Source: Wukongarchaeum sp048886645 (lineage in GTDB: Archaea > Asgardarchaeota > Wukongarchaeia > Wukongarchaeales > Wukongarchaeaceae). From it: DNA of 33,193 nucleotides. Where the stretch lies: positions 1 through 33,193 of the forward strand of contig JBHLKN010000013.1 in NCBI GenBank assembly GCA_048886645.1, given 5' to 3'. Each line of letters opens with the position of its first letter. The stretch's first letter is position 1. Below are positions 8,992 through 16,081 of this stretch, one piece after another. The notes below the pieces were generated by a model. The model saw only the letters and a program-made list of their open reading frames with translations. It had not been told where the DNA came from and did not search any database. Both the position numbers and the translations under genes were made by a program.

Positions 8992-9282
8992 TTGCCTAAA
9001 AAGAGGAAGTCAGGTGGAAGAACTAAGGGCAAAAAAGGTCGCGGTTATACTGTTCAATGTTCGCAGTGTGGTAGGATGGTCCCCCGGGATAAAGCGAAGA
9101 AACGGACACAGGTTAAGGGTATGATAGCGGATCCTGTTTTTGCAAAAGAGTTGAGAAAAAGTGGAACCTACATACCCCGCAATATTTCAGTTAAATGGTA
9201 TTGTATTTCATGCGCGGTTCACAGAAAAGTAGTAAAGGTTAGAAGTGAAAGTGAACGGAAAAGCAGAGATTCTAGGAGATAA
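8992..9282 (+). CDS. rps26e: Small ribosomal subunit protein eS26
   Basis: A 96-residue protein when started at TTG 8992; a GTG 12 bases upstream would add four residues, but MPKKRKSGGR matches the family start and AGGTGTGG lies well placed before 8992. It is basic and carries a C4 zinc-binding site (Cys23, Cys26, Cys71, Cys74) in the pattern VQCSQCGRMVPRDKA ... WYCISCAVHRKVV, the eS26 signature. eS26 sits on the 30S platform near the mRNA exit channel. It is known from eukaryotes and from TACK and Asgard archaea and is missing from most euryarchaea, so it helps place the organism. It is rich in Lys and Arg as expected. Confidence 0.93.
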   Translation: MPKKRKSGGRTKGKKGRGYTVQCSQCGRMVPRDKAKKRTQVKGMIADPVFAKELRKSGTYIPRNISVKWYCISCAVHRKVVKVRSESERKSRDSRR

Positions 9283-9377
9283 AATATTTAAAAAACCGGG
9301 TAGAAGATTGTTAAAGAAAAGCAAATAACCGAAAGAATTATTTTTATATGGTTTATATTAAGTTTTAAGTTATTTCT

Positions 9378-9749
9378 ATGGAGATCGTGGATTTTTTGGA
9401 GGTAGAAGTAAAAACAAGCAAAGCGTTAAAGCGTCTTTATAAAAAGACAACGAAGGAAGTTCTTTGGCTTTATATTTTACGATTGCTCCAAGAGGGCCCC
9501 CGATACGGGTACGAATTAGCCAGAGAGATAAAGGAAAGGTTTGATTTTTCGCCTGCTAGGGTGTCAAGTTATGTTATTCTTTATAAATTAGAACGGGATG
9601 GTCTTGTTTTATCGACGGTTAAAGGCTCGTTTATGGGTCGTCCTGATAGAAAATATTATGAAATTACGGAGAAGGGGGAGGAACAGATGAAGTTGGCCAA
9701 GGATTATTTAAAAGAGCTTATGCAAAAAGTTTTTGACAAAACAGGATAG
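9378..9749 (+). CDS. PadR-family transcriptional regulator
   Basis: A 123-residue winged-helix protein. The core is LYILRLLQEGPRYGYELAREI, then a recognition region with ARVSSYVILYKLERDGLV, and a wing with GRPDRKYYEITEKGEEQM, the standard PadR/vinyl-phenol-reductase regulator pattern. A C-terminal helix follows for dimerisation. Ligand and targets are unknown. A TATA-like TTTTTATATGG lies about 30 bases before the ATG and there is no ribosome binding site, which suggests a leaderless transcript. The end of the gene is close to or overlaps the start of the next gene, so it may regulate or share a transcript with that helical protein. Confidence 0.88.
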   Translation: MEIVDFLEVEVKTSKALKRLYKKTTKEVLWLYILRLLQEGPRYGYELAREIKERFDFSPARVSSYVILYKLERDGLVLSTVKGSFMGRPDRKYYEITEKGEEQMKLAKDYLKELMQKVFDKTG

Positions 9750-9774
9750 TATAAAATTTAAGGACTGTTTTGTT

Positions 9775-11127
9775 GTGGGGACTCTCTTGGAATTAGGAGC
9801 TAATGAAGAGCAAATGATGGAGGAATTAGAAGGTCTCTTACGGCAAAAATCTTTTACAAGGGCTGCAGAAAAAGCCCTTCATCTTGGAGATAAGTTCGAG
9901 AGAATGGGAGAGAAAGAAAAAGCTTTACGGCTAAAAAATCAAGCGGTAGATTTCTTGCTAAAAGCTAGGAATCAACATATCGAAAGAAAGTCATGGAAAC
10001 ACGTTGCAAACGCTTCATTTCACGCTGCTAAACTTTTAGAAGATCTTGATCGTTCTGGTAAAGTTTTACCATTAATCGAGTCTGGGACTGCATATCTTAG
10101 TAAAGCTGCTGAAGAGTATCTCGTGTGGCAAGATCTAGAAAAGGCTACTATATGTTTTGTCGCTTTTATCTTGTTAAAAATGAGTTCGGAAGACTTTGAA
10201 GTGGAAAGAGAAGTGGAAAACTATCGGTCAAAACTCGGGATTTCAGAGCTTTCTCATCCGAAAGAAAATTCAATGCTTGAAATACCCAGAATTTTAACAG
10301 AAAGCGTTGAGAAAACTGACCTTGCTCTCTTAGAAAGAGCTAAAGGATTAACCTATTCTCTTATTAAAGATCTATGTATAAGCGAAGTCGGTTTATGGGT
10401 TTTTAAAAAGGCAGAAGACGCGTTTATCGTTGCAGAAAAACGGTTAAGGGAAAAAATAAAATTCCCCAATGTAAAGTTACAGGTAGATTTTCCAAATGAA
10501 ATCATTCACGGAGAAGAATTTGATGTCGCAATAAAAATTGCCAATGAGGGAAAAGGAGACGCTAAGAACATGTATTTAGAACTCAATACAACAGAACCTT
10601 TAACGGCCATAGAAACAAATAAAGCCACCATAGATGCTTTAAACGCGGAAGAAACGATTTCAAAATCCTTTAAATTAACTACTACAGGTCCGCCTCCAAG
10701 TGGTGAAGGAGATACTGGAACAGAAATACCAATAACTGCAACAGTTACTTGGGAAGACATTTTAGATACTAAACATAGGATAGAATCAAGCCCCTCATTT
10801 ATAACGATTAATGCTCTGAGCGAAACAAAAAAGCTTGAAAACATCTTAGGAGAAATGAAAGATAAGATAACAACGATAACAGCAATTATTGAAGAAAAAA
10901 CGGTAAGAGAAGTAAACTCTCTACTCAAAAACATAATGAAGATCCCTGGATCATTAGTGGAAGAGGCGTATGAATCATTAGGAAAAGGAGAACAAAAATA
11001 CGCAAACTACAAAATAAACCTAATTACAAAACTTTTAAGCGAGATTGAAAGCTTTTTAGAAACCCTCCCAACACCAGCCCCAGAAAGCGTAGAAAGCCTT
11101 CCAACTCAAGGTCCAAACGACGTCTAA
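9775..11127 (+). CDS. Helical-repeat / beta-sandwich / coiled-coil protein, unknown function
   Basis: About 450 residues when started at GTG 9775, chosen because AAGGA lies 10 bases upstream; an in-frame TTG at 9733 inside the PadR gene would add 14 residues. Residue numbers below count from that TTG. Residues about 35-240 are a chain of amphipathic helices with TPR/SNAP-like patterns (for example AAEKALHLGDKFERMGEKEK and NASFHAAKLLEDL). Residues about 246-360 form an Ig-like beta-sandwich of the CARDB/appendage type (VDFPNEIIHGEEFDVAIKIANEG). Residues 362-442 are long helices, and a Pro-rich tail follows. There is no signal peptide or membrane segment, so it should be cytosolic. The architecture is reminiscent of eukaryotic trafficking adaptors, but that is only a structural analogy. 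Function unknown. Confidence 0.75.
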   Translation: MGTLLELGANEEQMMEELEGLLRQKSFTRAAEKALHLGDKFERMGEKEKALRLKNQAVDFLLKARNQHIERKSWKHVANASFHAAKLLEDLDRSGKVLPLIESGTAYLSKAAEEYLVWQDLEKATICFVAFILLKMSSEDFEVEREVENYRSKLGISELSHPKENSMLEIPRILTESVEKTDLALLERAKGLTYSLIKDLCISEVGLWVFKKAEDAFIVAEKRLREKIKFPNVKLQVDFPNEIIHGEEFDVAIKIANEGKGDAKNMYLELNTTEPLTAIETNKATIDALNAEETISKSFKLTTTGPPPSGEGDTGTEIPITATVTWEDILDTKHRIESSPSFITINALSETKKLENILGEMKDKITTITAIIEEKTVREVNSLLKNIMKIPGSLVEEAYESLGKGEQKYANYKINLITKLLSEIESFLETLPTPAPESVESLPTQGPNDV

Positions 11128-11207
11128 AAAATAACCAACTCCTCCTATTTTTTACATTACGACAAAAAATGTTTATTAAAAAGTGGGAAGAGATAGCAAG
11201 CTCTTTT

Positions 11208-11771
11208 TCACAAAGCCATCATTGGTGAGCCTTCGAACTCAATCAAAGCTATTTTTGCTTCATCAACTTCCACGCCGAAAGGCTGAATCTTCAAAGGTAA
11301 TGTCTCATGAAACTCTTTATCATATTTCCAAGGTCTCCAGCTTTCCTGTATACTAGAAACAGTAGCTTTATCAAGGTCTTTTTTCAGCGTTTCAATACCT
11401 TGCAAAGTTTCTGAAAGAAGCTGGCTTATTTTTTCTTTAACAGTTTTTTCAGAAACACTTGATCCCAAAGTTGCAAAGATCAACTCGCCATTCATCACAC
11501 GAAACTTACCACTAGCACTAATTTTCGCTTCTCCTTTCTTAGTCGGTAGTGCGATCAAAGCTCCAGCCTCTACATTTACTGGAATAGTCATAAACGTGGA
11601 AGAAAACGATTTAATCTTCGTAAGAGGTCCTTCACCCCACTCTTGTAATATTCCCTCTTTGTCTACAAGAAAAAATAAAACCCCCTTAGGAGCTTTAACC
11701 ATCAAAAGGAAATAAAAGAACACAAGAACACCTACACCCACAATAACAGGAACAAGCAATAGCAAATTCAT
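11208..11771 (-). CDS. SPFH/band-7-like single-pass membrane protein
   Basis: A 187-residue protein with one N-terminal membrane segment (residues about 3-25), followed by a domain with the order expected of SPFH/band 7 proteins: KAPKGVLFFLVDKEG, a short beta region with GKFRV, then the helix VSEKTVKEKISQLLSETLQG and a closing QPFGVEVDEAKIALIEFE strand, as in the flotillin/stomatin core. It lacks the long C-terminal coiled-coil tail of flotillins. Such proteins form oligomeric membrane scaffolds. An AGGAGG ribosome binding site lies just upstream of the ATG. The match is by pattern only and the gene is shorter than most family members. Confidence 0.65.
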   Translation of the reverse strand: MNLLLLVPVIVGVGVLVFFYFLLMVKAPKGVLFFLVDKEGILQEWGEGPLTKIKSFSSTFMTIPVNVEAGALIALPTKKGEAKISASGKFRVMNGELIFATLGSSVSEKTVKEKISQLLSETLQGIETLKKDLDKATVSSIQESWRPWKYDKEFHETLPLKIQPFGVEVDEAKIALIEFEGSPMMAL

Positions 11772-11928
11772 TATTAAACCTCCTTTACATAACTAACGAT
11801 AAAAAATTAAAAACTGCCTCCGATTATCTATCTAGTACTTCTTTAATACGAAAGAAACTACTAAAAATTTTTGCATGATAGGATTAACATCGAAATACTT
11901 ATAATTATTAGATATTATCCGTGTTGTT

Positions 11929-12348
11929 ATGCCGCGAAATACTCTTTTATACTGGTTTGGTTGGGTTGTTATTCTAGTTGGATCATGGTTTGTCCTCACA
12001 GCCACAGTTCTTAGTTCACAAGCGACCAATATACTCTCTTTTTCAGCCGATTATTCAGCTGAGTCAGAGATCAATGATGCTGGTTGGGATTTGCTCCGAG
12101 CGCTTAGCGCAATTTTTGGCGGAGCAATGATTGGGTGGGGTATCACTATACTTTACATAGCAGAAAATTACACCCGTAATGCACAAAAATATCTAACTAT
12201 TGCTTTGCTAGCTTGGTTTATTACAGATAGTATCGGTTCATTAATGAACTCCTTAGAGTATAACGTTATTTTAAACTTAGGCTTTCTAATACCAGGGCTG
12301 ATAATATTATATTGGCCCAATTTGAGAGGACAACCATTAAAAGATTAA
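11929..12348 (+). CDS. Four-helix integral membrane protein, unknown function
   Basis: A 139-residue hydrophobic protein with about four membrane segments (residues about 9-28, 58-78, 88-107 and 113-129). The first loop is 25-30 residues long and rich in Ser, Asp and Glu, so it is probably outside. An ATG start is used; a ribosome binding site is weak and a TATA-like stretch is close, so the mRNA may be leaderless. No family recognised. It diverges from the SPFH-like gene, and its end is 25 bases from a tRNA gene on the other strand. Confidence 0.65.
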   Translation: MPRNTLLYWFGWVVILVGSWFVLTATVLSSQATNILSFSADYSAESEINDAGWDLLRALSAIFGGAMIGWGITILYIAENYTRNAQKYLTIALLAWFITDSIGSLMNSLEYNVILNLGFLIPGLIILYWPNLRGQPLKD

Positions 12349-12372
12349 TTGGCAGATCAAAATCAGGGAAGA

Positions 12373-12483
12373 TGGCGGGCCCGATGGGATTTGAACCCAC
12401 GACCCCCTGCTTTACCCCGATGAGAACGAACAAATTTGCGATCATAGGAGGCAGGTGCTCTTTCCAAGCTGAGCTACGGGCCC
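12373..12483 (-). tRNA. tRNA-Arg (CCU) with intron
   Basis: On the minus strand: acceptor GGGCCCG pairs with CGGGCCC, discriminator G and encoded CCA; D-stem GCTC/GAGC; anticodon stem CCTGC/GCAGG; T-arm GTGGG TTCAAAT CCCAT. A 33-base intron (12412-12444) interrupts the anticodon loop after position 37, the usual archaeal place. Removing it gives the loop CTCCTAA, hence anticodon CCU, reading AGG. A central helix CTCC:GGGG with bulges on both sides supports splicing-endonuclease recognition, though the 3' bulge looks one base longer than ideal. An A shared by both junctions makes the exact cut ambiguous, but the mature loop is the same. A TATA-like AAAAATATATA lies at about 12517-12527. Confidence 0.9.
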
Positions 12484-12575
12484 AATCACCCTCTTACTTA
12501 ATCACACAAAACTGCTTAAAAATATATACCTTTTAAAAAAAGCCTTAAAAGCAGAAAAAAGCGATAAATAAATAG

Positions 12576-12679
12576 TGGCGAGCCCGAAGGGATTTGAACC
12601 CTCGACCTCCTTAGAGTACGACCTTCACGTCCGTATTGCTCCGAAGGCAGGCGCTCTATCCAAACTGAGCTACGGGCCC
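12576..12679 (-). tRNA. tRNA-Arg (UCG) with intron in the 3' anticodon stem
   Basis: On the minus strand: acceptor GGGCCCG with CGGGCTC (one G-U pair), discriminator G, encoded CCA, D-stem GCTC/GAGC, T-arm GAGGG TTCAAAT CCCTT. The anticodon loop CTTCGGA gives anticodon UCG (reads CGA). The anticodon stem closes only as CCTGC/GCAGG if a 26-base segment (12611-12636) is removed between positions 41 and 42. That segment is bounded by a near-ideal bulge-helix-bulge: exon helix CTTC:GAGG, central helix GGAG:CTCT, two 3-base bulges (CAA and AAG) and an inner TAC:GTA helix. The intron therefore sits in the 3' strand of the anticodon stem, not in the usual 37/38 place. A TATA-like element lies at about 12702-12715. 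Confidence 0.92.
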
Positions 12680-12734
12680 CAAAAACATCATTCACAAATT
12701 AAAAGTTTAAAGTTTTGCATAATTTTTTCTTTAC

Positions 12735-12760
12735 ATTCTTATAAGAATAATCTTATAAGA
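12735..12760. promoter_or_regulatory. Two tandem palindromes between tRNA-Arg genes and argS
   Basis: ATTCTTATAAGAAT (12735-12748) is a perfect 14-bp palindrome. TCTTATAAGA (12751-12760) repeats its 10-bp core with centres 14 bases apart. The TTATAAG core looks like a TATA box, and the second copy lies about 65 bases before the argS start, so it may be the argS promoter. The pair may equally be an operator or a promoter region serving both directions. Confidence 0.6.
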
Positions 12761-12824
12761 ATATTCTACTGTTTTAGTACGTTCTTGGTCTAAATCTGTT
12801 GTTTTGGTTTAGGGTGTTTTTGTT

Positions 12825-14870
12825 TTGTCTGGTTCGTATAAGCCTTTTAGTGATGTCAAAGAAAAGATACTTGAACGCGTTAGAGAGGCTTTTGAAGGGG
12901 AAGAGTGTACTTTAGAGGAGACTGATCCTAAGTTTGGGGATCTCAGCTTGAAGGTTTTTGAGCTTGCTAAGCGTTTGGGTATGAAGCTTGAAGAAGTTGT
13001 GGGAAAAGTTGCTTCTGTTGTTTCTGACTTGGAAGAAATTGCAACGGTTGAAACTGTTGGTGGGCATGTTAATATTCGTTTAAAAAGGGATGATTATGCT
13101 TATTCTGTGTGTAGTTTTGTGTTTGAGAGAGATGATTTTGGCGTAATTGATGAGATTAGGAAAATTTGTGAAAGGGTTGTTGTTGAACATACGTCGGCAA
13201 ATCCCAATAAACCTATGCACATAGGCCATTTTAGAAGCGGGGTAATTGGGGATGTTTTCGCTAATCTTTTAGACTTTTTCGGTTGTCAAGTTTCACGCAG
13301 GTATTATATCGATGATTTGGGGGTGCAGATGGCCCCTCTAGCTATAGGATACTCTCTTCTTAAGGGGCATGGTATCTCTTTTGGTGGTGCTAAGCCTGAT
13401 GTTTGGTTGGGGAAAGTTTATGCTGTTATGAATAATTTTTTAGATATACAGCGTTTAAAACAGGATGTTTCTGAGCTCTTGGATAGGGACAAAAGGAAAA
13501 AAATCTTGGGTGAAATTTTTTACATTAACCAAGAGGAGTATTCCGCTATTTTAAAGGCGATTAATGAGAAGATCAGTGTTTGCGAAGAGGAAGAGGATCG
13601 TAGAGCTTTTATTAAACTGTTAGATAATGCTAAAAAGGTTTATGAGACGTTTAACGAGCTGAATGAGAGGATGCCTGTCCTCGTATTCACTCTAAGGAGT
13701 CTGGTGAAGGAGAGGGTGAAGGATCTTGTTTCTGAGTGTTCCTCCATGATTTTGGCTTATGAGGAGGGAAAAGATGAAAAGGTTAAAGCGATGTTTAGAG
13801 AGGTTACTTCTCTTTCGGTCGAAGGGCATAAAAAGACCCTATCTATGTGCGATATTGAGATGGAGGATTTTGATTGGGAAAGCGATGTAAGGTGGAGTGA
13901 TGTTTTTAAAGAGGTCTTTGAAAGGTTTAAAGAGCTGGATTTATTGGTTGAAAAAGATGGAGCATTAGTTTTTAAAGCGGATGAATTGGGGGAAAAAACG
14001 GGAGCTAAAAAGGTTTTTGGTATTTCTGAAGAACTTGGGGATACTGTTTTAGTTAAAAGTGATGGCACTACTTTGTATGAGACACGGGATATACCGTACA
14101 GCATAATTAAAGCACGGAAAACCAATGCTTGCAAGGTTTTCAACGTTATAGGGAAGGCGCAAAAGCTTCCCCAGTCAAGGATAAAAGTTGCACTATATGT
14201 TCTTGGGTATGAGGATGAGGCGAAAAACCAAGAACATTTAGACTTTGAGTTCGTTCATGTAAAAGGCATGAAAATGAGAGGGCGTTTAGCGAGTTATGTG
14301 ACCCCTGATGAACTTTTTGACATGCTTATGAAAAACATTTTAGATAAGATGAAAGAAAGACCGTATAGTGATGAGGAAAAACGTGAAATCGCGGAGAAAA
14401 TTGCAGCAGCCTCTTTAAAATACGCTATTTTAAAGGTTTCTCCCACCAAGTCGGTTATTTTTGAGCCTGAGAAAGCGATAGATATCAAAGTTAATTCCGC
14501 TCCCTTCCTCATATATGCCTTTGTCAGATCGCTTGGCATAATGCGAACAGCTGAAGAAAAAGGCGTTATTGGGAGCGTTTCAGATATTATAGATTACGAT
14601 TTAAAAGACGAAGAATGGCAGTTAATCAAGCTTTTATCAACCTTTCCAGAGACCCTCGAAAAGGTTTATGATGAACGTAGACCCGATGTTTTATGCACTT
14701 ATGCTTTTGATACAGCAACCCTTTTTAACCGCTTCTATGATACCTGCCCTGTTGTCGGTGAAAAAGATCCAAAAATAAGGAGTGCACGTATGATCTTTGT
14801 AGAAGCTACCAACAAAATCATGGGAAGAATCCTATCCTTGTTAGGCATCAAAACGCCTGAAAAAATGTAG
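12825..14870 (+). CDS. argS: Arginyl-tRNA synthetase
   Basis: A 681-residue class I synthetase that charges tRNA-Arg. The N-terminal Add1 domain (residues about 5-90) binds the tRNA D-loop. HTSANPNKPMHIGHFRSG at 122-139 holds the HIGH motif (132-135). The KMSKS region is reduced to K483-M-R-G-R in GMKMRGRLASYVTPDEL, as in some archaeal ArgRS. The C-terminal DALR anticodon-binding domain ends in the typical ILSLLGIKTPEKM. Residues about 200-360 hold a long, charged helical stretch that may be an expanded insertion and explains the above-average length. The start is TTG, with AGGGTG about 9 bases upstream. It sits head-to-head with two tRNA-Arg genes. Confidence 0.96.
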   Translation: MSGSYKPFSDVKEKILERVREAFEGEECTLEETDPKFGDLSLKVFELAKRLGMKLEEVVGKVASVVSDLEEIATVETVGGHVNIRLKRDDYAYSVCSFVFERDDFGVIDEIRKICERVVVEHTSANPNKPMHIGHFRSGVIGDVFANLLDFFGCQVSRRYYIDDLGVQMAPLAIGYSLLKGHGISFGGAKPDVWLGKVYAVMNNFLDIQRLKQDVSELLDRDKRKKILGEIFYINQEEYSAILKAINEKISVCEEEEDRRAFIKLLDNAKKVYETFNELNERMPVLVFTLRSLVKERVKDLVSECSSMILAYEEGKDEKVKAMFREVTSLSVEGHKKTLSMCDIEMEDFDWESDVRWSDVFKEVFERFKELDLLVEKDGALVFKADELGEKTGAKKVFGISEELGDTVLVKSDGTTLYETRDIPYSIIKARKTNACKVFNVIGKAQKLPQSRIKVALYVLGYEDEAKNQEHLDFEFVHVKGMKMRGRLASYVTPDELFDMLMKNILDKMKERPYSDEEKREIAEKIAAASLKYAILKVSPTKSVIFEPEKAIDIKVNSAPFLIYAFVRSLGIMRTAEEKGVIGSVSDIIDYDLKDEEWQLIKLLSTFPETLEKVYDERRPDVLCTYAFDTATLFNRFYDTCPVVGEKDPKIRSARMIFVEATNKIMGRILSLLGIKTPEKM

Positions 14871-14953
14871 ATAAAAAATTTATGATATTCTGATAATTAA
14901 TTAAGTTTTTAATTTTTAGTTACTATGTTTCTACTTTGTAGGAGGATTCTATT

Positions 14954-15274
14954 TTGAGTGACTTAGTGAAACATGCAAACAAGAAAGAAGTAGAAGGCTT
15001 GATCAAGGAATATGATATGGTAGTAGTTGATTTTTGGGCTGAATGGTGCCCTCCCTGCCGAAAGATGGGGCCAATTTTTGAAAAGATAGCTGGGAAATAT
15101 GATGGTGTTCTTTTTCTAAAAGTGAATACGGATGAAAATCCCGACATGGCTTACAATCTTAATATCAGCTCAATTCCAACGTTTATAATATTCAAAGGTG
15201 GAAAAGAATTTACAAGAGTAATAGGTGCTGCACCAGACAAGTTAGAAAAAGCGATATCTCAAGCCTTAAATTAA
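14954..15274 (+). CDS. Thioredoxin
   Basis: A 106-residue single-domain thioredoxin. The active site is W31-C-P-P-C35, in VVDFWAEWCPPCRKMGP, with Pro in place of the more common Gly between the cysteines, and the cis-proline loop SSIPTF follows near residue 74. It reduces disulfides in cytosolic proteins. A TTG start is used, with a strong GGAGG site at 14941-14945. The adjacent NrdG-type activase, 21 bases after its stop, suggests it supplies reducing power for anaerobic ribonucleotide reduction or for radical-enzyme maintenance. Confidence 0.93.
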   Translation: MSDLVKHANKKEVEGLIKEYDMVVVDFWAEWCPPCRKMGPIFEKIAGKYDGVLFLKVNTDENPDMAYNLNISSIPTFIIFKGGKEFTRVIGAAPDKLEKAISQALN

Positions 15275-15295
15275 TTTATTATGGGAAGATAACTT

Positions 15296-16048
15296 ATGCA
15301 AAAATCTCTTAATAAAAAGCTTTATCTTGGTGGTTTTGTAGATTTTAGCACCGTTGACATTCCAGGAAAATCTTCTGTAGTAATTTTTCTCAGTGGGTGT
15401 AACTTCGACTGTCCTTTTTGTCAAAACTCCCATCTCCTCTCTCTTTCTTCAGGTAAATTAGTAAGTTTAGAAAAGATAGTTTCAATGATTGAGCAAAACT
15501 TTCTAATTGAAGCTGTTTCAATAACTGGTGGTGAGCCTTGTGCACAAGAATCGGTTGTTGATCTTTGTAGTCTTTTAAAAGAAAAGGGTTATTATGTTAA
15601 CATAGACACCAATGGCAGCTTTCCTGAAATAGTGAAAAAGTTGATAGGTGTAATTGATAAGTTTTCTTTAGATATCAAATGTGCTTTTGAGCGTTATCTC
15701 GAAGTTTCTCGAGCTAAAAACTCTGATGTTGCCCAATTAATAAAAAACACTTACCACATAATTAACAATAGTGGGGTAGATTTTGAGGTTCGAACCACTG
15801 TTCTTAACCAACTTGTTTGGCAAAAAGACGTTATAAAAATATCAGAGTTTTTAAAAGCTAACGATTTCAGGGGTATTTATATCATACAACAATTTTTTAA
15901 TAGTGAAAATGTGAGGGAGCCTTTAAGGTGGGCAACTCCTCCTTCTGTTAAAGAAGTTTTAGAATTAGCACAGATAGCCATGGCTAGAGGATTGAAAAAA
16001 GTAGGTATGCGGACCAGAGAGCTTGGATATCAGCTCTTAAATCCTTAG
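15296..16048 (+). CDS. Anaerobic ribonucleotide reductase-activating radical SAM protein (NrdG-like)
   Basis: A 250-residue radical SAM enzyme. The cluster motif is C35-x3-C39-x2-C42 in SGCNFDCPFCQN, followed by SITGGEP near residue 97, which binds SAM, and by IDTNGS and SLDIKC segments. The N-terminal GGFVDFSTVDIPGKSSVVIF is typical of the NrdG2/pyruvate-formate-lyase-activase-like group that installs a glycyl radical on anaerobic ribonucleotide reductase NrdD. The partner nrdD is not in the window. It probably forms an operon with the thioredoxin gene. Other glycyl-radical targets cannot be excluded. Confidence 0.88.
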   Translation: MQKSLNKKLYLGGFVDFSTVDIPGKSSVVIFLSGCNFDCPFCQNSHLLSLSSGKLVSLEKIVSMIEQNFLIEAVSITGGEPCAQESVVDLCSLLKEKGYYVNIDTNGSFPEIVKKLIGVIDKFSLDIKCAFERYLEVSRAKNSDVAQLIKNTYHIINNSGVDFEVRTTVLNQLVWQKDVIKISEFLKANDFRGIYIIQQFFNSENVREPLRWATPPSVKEVLELAQIAMARGLKKVGMRTRELGYQLLNP

Positions 16049-16081
16049 CTTAAGAAATTATGAAAAAACGATATTGATTTT

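Noticed and set aside
12373..12483. tRNA-Tyr(GUA) or a CUA-reading tRNA from other splice choices
   Set aside because: Other cuts could give CTGTAAA or CTCTAAA loops, but the acceptor starts with G1-C72, unlike archaeal tRNA-Tyr (C1-G72), and the bulge positions favour CTCCTAA, the usual archaeal Arg(CCU) loop.
12312..12793. Plus-strand ORFs across the tRNA genes encoding FEPTTPCFTP- and GFEPSTSLEYDL-like peptides
   Set aside because: These are the well-known spurious translations of the complementary strand of tRNA T-arms.
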